Below are positions 1 through 5,984 of a stretch of 6,717 nt of DNA, piece after piece. The notes under the pieces are model-generated. The model searched no databases and was not told the origin of the DNA. It saw nothing but the letters and a program-made list of their open reading frames with translations. Numbering within the stretch: position 1 is the first letter of the stretch; every line of letters begins with the position of its first letter. The position numbers and the translations under genes are program-made. The stretch is from Alphaproteobacteria bacterium (GTDB lineage: Bacteria > Pseudomonadota > Alphaproteobacteria > Micavibrionales > UBA2020), in contig JAGLRU010000089.1 in NCBI GenBank assembly GCA_023136145.1, forward strand, positions 1 through 6,717, given 5' to 3'.

Positions 1-506
1 GGAACATCCATTGGACGATTGACCGCCGTATCCCGACAACAATCCATGACTAGCACAATCTCGGAAAACAATGCTTTGTCACGCGCAAGCAAAGCATAGT
101 AACTGCCGAAAATATTCTCTGGAAATTCACGCGTGGCATTGGCTGCATATAAAGTGGCTTGAGGAGTGAGACTTTTCTTCTCGCAAAACCCATGACCAGA
201 AAAATACAGATAAAGACGACTTTCGGGGCGAACAATAAAACCACTTTTTTTATCGTATACCAGACTCTTGAACGCCCTCTTGAAATCCTCAGTAATTGGC
301 GGAACACTGTCCGGGTCTGTCCCGGGCTCAATAACTTTAGGACTGAGAAGAGTTGTGATATTGTCTGGATTAACACTACCTCCCTCGGCAGAAATTAGCC
401 ATTCTTTCATAATATCTACGTCGTTGTCTGGCCCCGACAACTCCGGAAAAGTGGATGCATCAGAGTACTTCCCAATACCCACAAGAATTGCATAGTTGTC
501 CACCAT
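1..506 (-). CDS. Caspase-family (peptidase C14) protease, partial; C-terminus beyond window
   Basis: The open frame reads without a stop from ATG at 506 to the left edge, giving 168 N-terminal residues. They match the caspase-like fold. The first strand is YAILVGIGKY (5-14). It is followed by GPDNDVDIMKEWL (25-37), the usual 'nD...l...L' helix. The histidine motif is YLYFSGHG (99-106, catalytic His105), and the cysteine motif is VLVMDCCRD (151-159). By alignment to the D-x-C pattern of metacaspases and related bacterial caspases, Cys157 is the likely nucleophile and Cys156 its neighbour. Family knowledge: such enzymes are cysteine endopeptidases, often cutting after basic residues, and are frequent in bacterial signalling and death modules. 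There is no signal peptide, so it is probably cytosolic. The start lies 7 bases after the stop of the hydrolase gene and has no clear Shine-Dalgarno, which suggests coupled translation. Domains after the protease core cannot be seen here. Confidence 0.9.
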   Translation of the reverse strand, partial: MVDNYAILVGIGKYSDASTFPELSGPDNDVDIMKEWLISAEGGSVNPDNITTLLSPKVIEPGTDPDSVPPITEDFKRAFKSLVYDKKSGFIVRPESRLYLYFSGHGFCEKKSLTPQATLYAANATREFPENIFGSYYALLARDKALFSEIVLVMDCCRDTAVNRPMDV

Positions 507-513
507 AATCGAA

Positions 514-2037
514 TTAATGCCCAATCATCCAGACTACACTCTTAACGGTAGCTTCATCGTTATCGAAGTCACCATGCTTTCTTGACATGCTATTAAGGCC
601 GTCACCAGCCGAAGATTCCGACCAGACTGCCGAATCAGGAGTTTTTTGCAAAAAATTCCTTACTTGTTCAACCTCCGGGAAATCATTCGCATTAAATACA
701 CTCTTGTCATTTATATAACGCTGCATTCCCACGATTGGCTCATCAATATCGCCTTTCCATTTATTTTCCTCATCAGTATGCCCTTCAAGCACACCAGAAA
801 CAAAATACAGCAAGGAGCGCGTATATAAAATCGGCACAAGATTATCATCTGACTCAAGACTCTCGCTCATGCAAAACATCCTGAATTTACCAATCTGATC
901 ACTGTGGGATTCCAATGCTTTTGCAAAAAGATCGTAACGCACCGCAGGTGCCAGAAAAATAATATCAAACTTAAGCTCAGGAGCCTCCTTCGCAATGGCA
1001 TCAAGAAAGTGGCAAATATAAACAGCACCAGTGCTATGACCGATAAGAGTAATTTTCGTGAAGGACTTTTTGTCTGCGTTGAGCTTTCCAAGTTCTTTAG
1101 CTACTGCGGTTCCACAACACTGAGCATCTGTACCAAAACTATCTGCCGTATCCTTTTTCATTTGATTCCAGATGGTGGCTCCGGCTTTATCCAAGTAGGC
1201 AGCACGCAATACCTCTTCAACAATCGTACAGTACATACCGTGAGCACGTTCCTTTGAATAACGCTTAACAACCTTAATGACAGCTTTGGCGATAAACTTA
1301 GCGACGAAAATCCATGAAAGTACGCCCCGCGTCGTTGCCGTTGTATCAGGAAACATCTCTTTGAGTGCCTGATTTTCGACCAACACGATATTCGCTTTTG
1401 CCTGCGTTCCAGTACTCTTAGTAACGGCGGCATCACTTGAAAGGGCATTGTAAAGTTTCTGAATCGCATTCTGAAAGTCAGGATCGCCATCCAACCCTGC
1501 TTCAATTTCGTCAGCCAGATCATCTTCGTTCAGACCCGCTGCACTCTTCATAACAGGCATTGAAGCAACTTTACCTTCGTTAGTGACTGGCGGCTCTTTG
1601 GAATCTCCGTTAAACCACAAATCGAAATCTTTACGCAGTTGAGTCTCATTAATCATTTGCCCTTGACTACCTTTAAGACCAACCTGCCCACCAAGTTTTT
1701 TCAATGCCCATTCAGAGACCTTTTTTACTAGTTCCCGAAACGCGGGGTCCTCTAAAATATCCAAAAAATTATTCTTCAAGCTCTCGATAAGCCCTGCTTC
1801 CCAAACAAAGAATAGTGGATAAGATTCCGCTTCCGCATACTTAGGAGCCAGATTAGCTGCAATGCCTCGAGCTGATTTCTGGCTAACTAATCCACCATGA
1901 AAGTGTATCACCAAACCATTGGCAGGTGCTGCTACCTGAGCATTTCCCAGTATTCGAGCAACATCGGAAACCTGAGAAGTGTCGTGCTCAAACTTGCCAT
2001 TTCTACTATGTAGAACATTGTCTTTTTGAATATTCAT
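514..2037 (-). CDS. Alpha/beta-hydrolase (lipase/esterase-like), caspase-linked
   Basis: A 507-residue protein starting MNIQKDN. I chose this start because AAGGA lies 6 bases upstream; an in-frame ATG at 2151 would add 38 residues without comparable support. The alpha/beta-hydrolase fold is suggested by the strand LVIHFHGG (42-49, an oxyanion-type HGG), then YPLFFVWEAG (73-82), and KITLIGHSTGAVYICHFL (328-345) with the G-x-S-x-G elbow and nucleophile Ser335. The strand FDIIFLAPA follows at 357-365. Candidate acids are Asp397/Asp398 before the VPILYTRSLLYFVSG stretch, and the likely catalytic His is His488 in SRKHGDFDND. The roughly 240 residues between the second strand and the elbow form a long insertion with a hydrophobic or amphipathic segment at 239-257. 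There is no signal peptide. I do not recognise a named family; lipase, esterase or a catalytically related peptidase are all possible. It is followed directly by the caspase gene and probably co-transcribed with it. Confidence 0.85.
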   Translation of the reverse strand: MNIQKDNVLHSRNGKFEHDTSQVSDVARILGNAQVAAPANGLVIHFHGGLVSQKSARGIAANLAPKYAEAESYPLFFVWEAGLIESLKNNFLDILEDPAFRELVKKVSEWALKKLGGQVGLKGSQGQMINETQLRKDFDLWFNGDSKEPPVTNEGKVASMPVMKSAAGLNEDDLADEIEAGLDGDPDFQNAIQKLYNALSSDAAVTKSTGTQAKANIVLVENQALKEMFPDTTATTRGVLSWIFVAKFIAKAVIKVVKRYSKERAHGMYCTIVEEVLRAAYLDKAGATIWNQMKKDTADSFGTDAQCCGTAVAKELGKLNADKKSFTKITLIGHSTGAVYICHFLDAIAKEAPELKFDIIFLAPAVRYDLFAKALESHSDQIGKFRMFCMSESLESDDNLVPILYTRSLLYFVSGVLEGHTDEENKWKGDIDEPIVGMQRYINDKSVFNANDFPEVEQVRNFLQKTPDSAVWSESSAGDGLNSMSRKHGDFDNDEATVKSVVWMIGH

Positions 2038-2048
2038 AAGGATTCCTT
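2038..2048 (-). promoter_or_regulatory. Ribosome binding site deciding the hydrolase start
   Basis: On the minus strand, AAAGGAATCCTT directly precedes ATG at 2037-2035, placing an AAGGA core (2048-2044) 6 bases from the start. This favours the 507-residue form over upstream in-frame ATGs at 2151 and 2103. Confidence 0.75.
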
Positions 2049-2103
2049 TAGTAGCAAAAGAAAGTAAAAAATCTGATACGCTTTGCAGTAGCTTTGTTAA
2101 CAT

Positions 2104-2130
2104 GGTGTACTCGATAAATAATGTTGTCAA
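2104..2130 (-). promoter_or_regulatory. Candidate promoter of the hydrolase-caspase unit
   Basis: A perfect TTGACA (-35 consensus) lies at 2130-2125 on the minus strand. The -10 region is poor: the best hexamer is TACACC at 2109-2104, at a short 15-base spacing. Transcription from here would start near 2097, inside the extra 38 codons of the long reading frame, which agrees with the chosen start at 2037. The call rests mainly on the -35 and is weak. Confidence 0.25.
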
Positions 2131-2187
2131 CTTCCGAGAAGATTGAGACAAAGTAGTTTCATTGTAGACTCATTTAAGACGCACGGA

Positions 2188-2290
2188 CGCGCTTTTGGAT
2201 CCCCGAACAAGTCGGGGGTGACGAGGTGTGTTATCGGAGGGAACGCAACCCTGTTGTTGCCATCCTGAGCGAAATCGAGAAATCTGGGAT
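2188..2290. repeat. Two juxtaposed alphaproteobacterial-type intergenic repeat fragments
   Basis: The first part (about 2196-2224) has GGATCCCCGAACAAGTCGGG with a perfect 6-base inverted repeat, CCCCGA (2201-2206) and TCGGGG (2212-2217), followed by GTGACG. The second part (about 2254-2289) contains CATCCTGAGCGAAATCGAGA then AATCTGGG. Both resemble short dispersed sequences I recall as common between genes in many bacteria, especially alphaproteobacteria ('CATCCCCGAACAAGTCGGGG' and 'CATCCTGAGCGAAGTCGA' types). No second copy exists within this window, so the repeat status rests on recognition, not on counting. Confidence 0.5.
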
Positions 2291-2310
2291 TTTTAGAGGT
2301 GGCCTATAGA

Positions 2311-2345
2311 GAATCACTTGAATCTGGATAGAATCACCTGAATCT
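2311..2345. repeat. Tandem 15-base direct repeat with four GAATC sites
   Basis: Two copies of GAATCACYTGAATCT (2311-2325 and 2331-2345) differ at one base (T/C) and are separated by GGATA. Each holds two GAATC, so GAATC occurs at 2311, 2320, 2331 and 2340 (spacing 9, 11, 9). GAATC fits GANTC, the CcrM methylation site of alphaproteobacteria. The regular, near-helical spacing would also suit a protein binding site or a leftover insertion-sequence end. No coding sequence lies across it. Confidence 0.6.
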
Positions 2346-2374
2346 TGCTCTGACCTGCGAAAACTAATGCTATT

Positions 2375-2548
2375 ATGCCAATGCCTGAAATTTTATTCCA
2401 CAAAGTCTACTGCTTTCTTATTGAACTAATCAAACACAAAATATTTCAGCAAAACATCATATCCGTTGCCGATATTTATATTGTCATACTGACTTTTATC
2501 AGTATAACCTTTCTGAAAAAACCTGTGGTTGATTATTTAAAATTATGA
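2375..2548 (+). CDS. Doubtful small ORF, one hydrophobic segment; possible gene remnant
   Basis: An open frame of 57 codons begins MPMPEILFHKVYCF and ends at TGA 2546-2548. It overlaps the last 6 bases of the convergent fxsA gene. The predicted peptide is hydrophobic, with a membrane-like stretch ISVADIYIVILTFISITFL followed by KKP. This is faintly like the last helix and cytosolic tail of a major-facilitator drug transporter, but the resemblance is only an impression. There is no Shine-Dalgarno before the ATG, and an in-frame stop (2351-2353) closes the frame shortly upstream. It could be a short membrane peptide, a degraded C-terminal fragment, or a chance frame in AT-rich DNA. Confidence 0.22.
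   Translation: MPMPEILFHKVYCFLIELIKHKIFQQNIISVADIYIVILTFISITFLKKPVVDYLKL
2486..2505. repeat. 7-base hairpin downstream of fxsA
   Basis: ATACTGA (2486-2492) and TCAGTAT (2499-2505) form a perfect inverted repeat around a 6-base loop. It sits 38 bases past the fxsA stop in the direction of fxsA transcription, so it may help end or stabilise that transcript. No run of T follows on the minus strand, so it is not a standard intrinsic terminator. It also lies inside the doubtful ORF on the plus strand. Confidence 0.35.
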
Positions 2549-3019
2549 TGTCTCGTTTTCATCATCAACACGCTTGAAATCCCCTTCTATCGTTTTTGAT
2601 GTTCCGCCCCTACGCTCTTCATAATAGTACCAAGAAGTAGCACCCTTTGCGTTCTTGCTGAATTTATCCAGTATCTCTTTATGCTGCGACTTAAGAAACT
2701 TAAAAAGTCCCTGTCGCACAGGTGTTATAAGCAATGGCAGTGCTAAAAAATCTCCGATAAATCCTGGGAAAATTAGCAACAAAGCACCGATTAAAATACA
2801 AATTCCGTCAAACATTTCCTCAAAGGGATAAACGTCTGCATCGACGGATTTTTTGGCTTTCTGCAAAGTTTTCTTACCCATCGTAGCCAGAAGAGAAAAC
2901 CCTACAATTGCCGAACAAATTACCCACAACAAGGACAAACCCACGCCGATTTTCCCACCGATAACAATAAAGCCAGCGATTTCCAGCAAAGGCAATACAA
3001 CCAACAAAAGAAAAAACAT
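2543..3019 (-). CDS. fxsA: FxsA family inner-membrane protein
   Basis: A 158-residue protein with the FxsA signature. It has an N-terminal hydrophobic helix with the conserved acidic residue (LLLVVLPLLEIAGFIVIGG, 4-22), a second helix at about 25-45 (GLSLLWVICSAIVGFSLL), and the conserved block LLIFPGFIGDFLALPLLITPVR (81-102), where family members show 'hP G h h t D ... P..R'. A basic or polar cytosolic tail from about 103 ends RVDDENETS. In E. coli FxsA overproduction relieves F exclusion of phage T7; its normal role is unclear. The start is supported by GGAG on the minus strand 10 bases before ATG. It is divergent from the Tim44-domain gene, an arrangement familiar in alphaproteobacteria (often with secB nearby, not seen here). 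Length is normal for the family. Confidence 0.93.
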   Translation of the reverse strand: MFFLLLVVLPLLEIAGFIVIGGKIGVGLSLLWVICSAIVGFSLLATMGKKTLQKAKKSVDADVYPFEEMFDGICILIGALLLIFPGFIGDFLALPLLITPVRQGLFKFLKSQHKEILDKFSKNAKGATSWYYYEERRGGTSKTIEGDFKRVDDENETS

Positions 3020-3043
3020 TTTAGAACAACTCCATATTGAGGT

Positions 3044-3074
3044 ATGGTTAAGTTTATTTTTTAATTCTAACCAT
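3044..3074. promoter_or_regulatory. Inverted repeat in the fxsA/Tim44 divergent control region
   Basis: ATGGTTA (3044-3050) and TAACCAT (3068-3074) are perfect 7-base inverted arms separated by 17 AT-rich bases. The right arm overlaps the candidate fxsA -10. This would suit a dimeric regulator site or a leader hairpin in the fxsA transcript. No known regulator is recognised. Confidence 0.3.
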
Positions 3075-3091
3075 CTGGTAGAAGTATTGAA
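3064..3091 (-). promoter_or_regulatory. Candidate fxsA promoter
   Basis: On the minus strand TTCAAT (3091-3086) and TAGAAT (3069-3064) are separated by 16 bases, and the -10 lies about 45 bases before the fxsA start. The -35 is weak, so this is a moderate guess based on position and the -10. Confidence 0.35.
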
Positions 3092-3101
3092 GTTATTAGC
3101 A

Positions 3102-3107
3102 TAGAAT
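3102..3107 (+). promoter_or_regulatory. Candidate -10 of the Tim44-mltA-FkbM operon
   Basis: TAGAAT is placed 39 bases before the GTG start of the Tim44-domain gene. No convincing -35 is found 16-18 bases upstream (TAGAAG at 3079-3084). It is the best available candidate in the 127-base divergent region. Confidence 0.3.
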
Positions 3108-3146
3108 TGACTTACATTAAGCTTTTAACAAGAGAAGGAATTTATA

Positions 3147-3824
3147 GTGTATCTGGATATTCTTATTTTTGGTATTATTGCAGGATTCTTAATTTACCGC
3201 CTGAATTCTGTTCTGGGAACGCGACACGGAGACGAACGTTCGCGCCCTAACCCCTTCACCGCTACTGAAACACCGCCGAGTGCGCTTCGAGCACCTTTGC
3301 CGACGGAACCCCCTATCATACAAAAACCGCTCCAGCAGACAAATGGCTTTGTGCAAATGATCGACGCGGAAGCAAACAAAGAAGGACGGATTGAATCGGG
3401 ACTTAAAGAAATCTCCGCCGCCGACCCTGCCTTTGAACTAGAAAATTTCATGTCTGGTGCCAGATACGCTTTCGAAACGATTGTGGTGGCTTATAGCGCA
3501 GGCGACCGCGACAGCCTGAAATTTCTGTTAAGTCCGAAGCTTTATGCCGATTTCGAAGCAGGCATCAATGCGCGGGAAGAACAAGGGTCTCTCCTGAAAA
3601 CTGATAAAAGTCGCATCAAGGATGCACGCATCGTCGAAGCGCATCAGGGCGGAACAATGGCCTATATCACCGTCGATTATGATGTTGAACATACAACAAC
3701 CTTTGACGACAAAGACGATGCCGACAACATTTCCAGCGTCAAGGATATCTGGACATTCACCCGCGACATCCGGTCTTCTGATCCCAACTGGATTCTTATC
3801 GAGACCCGAACAGCAGGGGAATAA
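3147..3824 (+). CDS. Tim44-like domain protein
   Basis: A 225-residue protein. It has a single N-terminal membrane anchor (YLDILIFGIIAGFLIYRL, 2-19), a proline-rich linker (about 34-62) and a C-terminal Tim44-like domain (about 83-222). That domain includes DPAFELENFMSGARYAFETI (93-112), GDRDSLKFLLSPKLYADF (119-136) and the closing DIWTFTRDIRSSDPNWILIET (200-220). Family knowledge: bacterial relatives of mitochondrial Tim44 (TimA in Caulobacter) are inner-membrane anchored with the domain on the cytosolic side; their role is not settled. The start is GTG, chosen because AGAAGGAA (3133-3140) lies 6 bases upstream and the membrane segment begins at once. Its stop TAA overlaps the mltA ATG by one base, so it is the first gene of a translationally coupled operon. 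Confidence 0.93.
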   Translation: MYLDILIFGIIAGFLIYRLNSVLGTRHGDERSRPNPFTATETPPSALRAPLPTEPPIIQKPLQQTNGFVQMIDAEANKEGRIESGLKEISAADPAFELENFMSGARYAFETIVVAYSAGDRDSLKFLLSPKLYADFEAGINAREEQGSLLKTDKSRIKDARIVEAHQGGTMAYITVDYDVEHTTTFDDKDDADNISSVKDIWTFTRDIRSSDPNWILIETRTAGE

Positions 3825-5044
3825 TGAGCCTTCCACGAATCATTGCGGCGATGACCGTCTGCTTGCTTATGGTCGGCTGCATCAGTATTTCATGGAAAAC
3901 ACCGAAAAAAGCAGATGATCGCCTCACCCTGAAAGAAAGCTCTTTTCGCCGCTTGCCGGGCTGGAATACTGATAACCAAAAACAGGCTCTCATCCCGCTG
4001 CAAAAATCCTGCGCTCGTATCAGCAAAAAAGATTCCAACAGCAATTTCGGCATCGGCGGATTTGCAGGAACTGCCGCCGCATGGCAGGATGTATGTAAAA
4101 AACTGACCAATGTTCAACCGCCAACAAATGCAAAGGCACGACAATTTTTTGAAAATCACTTTACGCCTTACGAAGTCTGGGGTTTAAAAGGGCGGAACGG
4201 TCTGTTCACCGGATATTACGAACCAATCCTGCGCGGATCTTTCAAAAAGCATAAGCCCTTCCTGATTCCTCTTTACAAACGCCCAACTGATTTAATTTCA
4301 GTAAATCTGGGAGATTTCAGACCAGAACTTAAAGGGGAAGCCATTATGGGTCGTGTCGAAAAGAAAAAATTTATCCCATATTACAAACGCGCCGAAATTG
4401 AAAAAGGCATCCTAAATCAAAAGCACGCAGAGATAGTATGGGTCGATAGCGCGGTCGATGCCTTTTTCCTGCACATTCAAGGTTCCGGTCAGATACAAAT
4501 GGACAATGGTCAGACTATGCGCATCGGCTATGCCGCCCAAAACGGACATCCCTACACAGCGATAGGCCGTGAAATGGTGCAGCAAGGTGCTTTGAAAAAA
4601 GGAAATGTCTCCATGCAATCCATCCGCGACTGGCTAGAAAAAAACCCAAACAAGGCCGCCGACGTGATGAACCTAAATACATCCTATATTTTCTTTCGCA
4701 AGCTGGAAAAAGGCGATGGAACAATTGGCGCGGAAGGTATACCTCTAACTCCTCTCCGCAGTATGGCTGTTGACCGGAAGAAAATTCCTTATGGCGTTCC
4801 TATATGGCTGGATGCCGAGGAGCCAGACGGAAAAAATCATTTGCAACAGCTAATGATCGCTCAAGATACAGGAGGCGCGATCATCGGTGCGGTGCGTGGT
4901 GACTTTTTCTGGGGGTCTGGAAATAAAGCAGCGCACAAAGCAGGGCTGATGAAAAGTAAAGGACGCTTCTGGATTCTTCTGCCAAAAAATGTTCAAGTAC
5001 CGAAAGAAAAAATACATGTTTCCTACTACGGATATAATCAATGA
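3824..5044 (+). CDS. mltA: Membrane-bound lytic murein transglycosylase A
   Basis: A 406-residue protein that cleaves the glycan strand of peptidoglycan to leave 1,6-anhydro-muramic ends. The N-terminus is a lipoprotein signal (IIAAMTVCLLMVGC) with Cys19 as the probable lipid-bearing residue, so it likely sits on the inner face of the outer membrane. The MltA domain is seen in LFTGYYEPILRGS (127-139) and VDSAVDAFFLHIQGSGQI (207-224). The C-terminal 3D domain has its three conserved aspartates: Asp317 (MAVD), Asp348 (AQDTGGAI) and Asp360 (RGDFFWG). By comparison with E. coli MltA the last is the likely catalytic acid (Asp308 there). HKAGLMKSKGRFWILLP (371-387) is the typical end of the family. 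Length is normal. ATG overlaps the previous stop by one base and follows AGGGGA closely. Its last bases overlap the next start as ATGA. Confidence 0.95.
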   Translation: MSLPRIIAAMTVCLLMVGCISISWKTPKKADDRLTLKESSFRRLPGWNTDNQKQALIPLQKSCARISKKDSNSNFGIGGFAGTAAAWQDVCKKLTNVQPPTNAKARQFFENHFTPYEVWGLKGRNGLFTGYYEPILRGSFKKHKPFLIPLYKRPTDLISVNLGDFRPELKGEAIMGRVEKKKFIPYYKRAEIEKGILNQKHAEIVWVDSAVDAFFLHIQGSGQIQMDNGQTMRIGYAAQNGHPYTAIGREMVQQGALKKGNVSMQSIRDWLEKNPNKAADVMNLNTSYIFFRKLEKGDGTIGAEGIPLTPLRSMAVDRKKIPYGVPIWLDAEEPDGKNHLQQLMIAQDTGGAIIGAVRGDFFWGSGNKAAHKAGLMKSKGRFWILLPKNVQVPKEKIHVSYYGYNQ

Positions 5045-5865
5045 TAAATGACACACAAAAAGCCTTCGGCATATACGCACTTAAAGGATATCAAAATAAA
5101 CTGCTTCACCGAGCACAAATTGTTCCGGTAAGCTGGATTGGACGACGAATAGCGTTACTGTTGCGTAAAGCTGTAATGTTTAGCAAGCCACCAATCATTG
5201 ATGCAACAGTCGATGATTTGAAACTACGCATCTATACACAGGACAACGTATCGGAACGAAAATTCTTATTTATGCCACAGTTCTTCGACAGTTATGAACG
5301 CAGCTTCCTGAAAGAAATGCTGCATTCTGGTGATATTTTTGTTGATGTCGGCGCTAACGCCGGGATTTATTCCATAACAGCAGCGATGCTGGTAGGAAAC
5401 ACCGGAAAGGTACTCTCCATCGAGCCAAATCCGATCATGATGGAAAGACTGAACTTCAACGCTGCACTCAATAGCTTCAGCGAAAGGATCGTAACAGAAC
5501 AATCTTGCGTTTCCGACAGCGAGGGCGTTTTTGACCTAACCCTCGATGACAGAAACCTCGGAGGCAGCAGTCTCGTGGCAACCCGATCTGCCCGAAAAAT
5601 CAGCGTGCAATGCTATAAGCTACTGTCCCTTGTGGAAAAGCATAGATTACCAAGAATCGACGCACTCAAAATCGACATTGAAGGCGCGGAAGATAAAGCA
5701 CTAATCCCATTCTTCGAAAAAGCGCACAACAGCCTTTACCCCAAACTCCTGATCCTCGAAAATTCCCCCCACGATTGGAAAGCGGATCTGCCATCCGAAT
5801 TGAAAAGCGCGGGATACCAACAGCTAAAAATTACACGAATGAATCAGGTGTGGAAACTAACCTGA
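5041..5865 (+). CDS. FkbM-family SAM-dependent methyltransferase
   Basis: A 274-residue protein. The S-adenosylmethionine fold is clear: GDIFVDVGANAGIYSI (97-112, glycine-rich motif I), VLSIEPNP (124-131, acidic residue binding the ribose), and the FkbM-type motif IDALKIDIEGAEDKAL (206-221) followed by PKLLILENSP (234-243). Family knowledge: FkbM enzymes mostly O-methylate sugars or small molecules. The substrate here cannot be read from sequence; a cell-surface glycan would fit the envelope neighbours, but this is inference. There is no signal peptide. ATG overlaps the mltA stop by 4 bases (ATGA), showing translational coupling. In many alphaproteobacteria I would expect an Smr-domain gene after mltA, so this neighbour is unusual. 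No terminator is seen before the convergent tRNA gene. Confidence 0.9.
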   Translation: MINDTQKAFGIYALKGYQNKLLHRAQIVPVSWIGRRIALLLRKAVMFSKPPIIDATVDDLKLRIYTQDNVSERKFLFMPQFFDSYERSFLKEMLHSGDIFVDVGANAGIYSITAAMLVGNTGKVLSIEPNPIMMERLNFNAALNSFSERIVTEQSCVSDSEGVFDLTLDDRNLGGSSLVATRSARKISVQCYKLLSLVEKHRLPRIDALKIDIEGAEDKALIPFFEKAHNSLYPKLLILENSPHDWKADLPSELKSAGYQQLKITRMNQVWKLT

Positions 5866-5881
5866 CTAAAAATGTTTCGCT

Positions 5882-5888
5882 AAAAAAA
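5882..5888 (-). terminator. T-run just after tRNA-Arg
   Basis: Seven T on the minus strand begin directly after the CCA end and one further base. No separate hairpin is seen, so any transcription stop here would rest on the T-run and the folded tRNA. Weak call. Confidence 0.3.
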
Positions 5889-5965
5889 TGGTGTCCTCGA
5901 CGTGATTTGAACACGTGACCCCCAGTTTAGGAAACTAGTGCTCTATCCAGCTGAGCTACGAGGAC
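5889..5965 (-). tRNA. tRNA-Arg (anticodon CCT)
   Basis: The cloverleaf folds fully. Acceptor GTCCTCG (5965-5959) pairs with CGAGGAC (5899-5893). The D stem is GCTC/GAGC. The anticodon stem is CTAGT/ACTGG around the loop TTCCTAA, giving anticodon CCT, which reads AGG. The T stem ACGTG/CACGT encloses TTCAAAT. The discriminator is A, and the terminal CCA is encoded (5891-5889). It lies downstream of the rRNA operon terminator, on the same strand, with its own promoter, and is convergent with the methyltransferase gene. No second copy of its 3' end is present in the window. Confidence 0.97.
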
Positions 5966-5984
5966 GTTGTAATAAAATCGAGCG

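Noticed and set aside
159..495. Plus-strand and alternative minus frames over the caspase gene
   Set aside because: The minus frame opening at 506 carries clear caspase motifs; the others are overlapping chance frames.
904..1257. Plus-strand reading frame of 117 codons
   Set aside because: It lies fully inside the hydrolase gene on the opposite strand, has no ribosome binding site and no recognisable domain; a shadow frame.
514..2037. Gasdermin pore-forming protein as the caspase partner
   Set aside because: Bacterial gasdermins are about 250-300 residues without a GxSxG elbow. This protein has a clear hydrolase elbow and HGG motif.
2038..2151. N-terminal extension of the hydrolase by 38 residues
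   Set aside because: The strong AAGGA at 2048-2044 sits at the right distance for ATG 2037, and the candidate -35 lies within the extension.
2851..3104. Plus-strand frame opposite the fxsA N-terminus
   Set aside because: Antisense to the well supported FxsA membrane helices and without family features.
5889..5965. Attachment site of an integrated element at tRNA-Arg
   Set aside because: No direct repeat of the tRNA 3' end and no integrase gene are present in the window.
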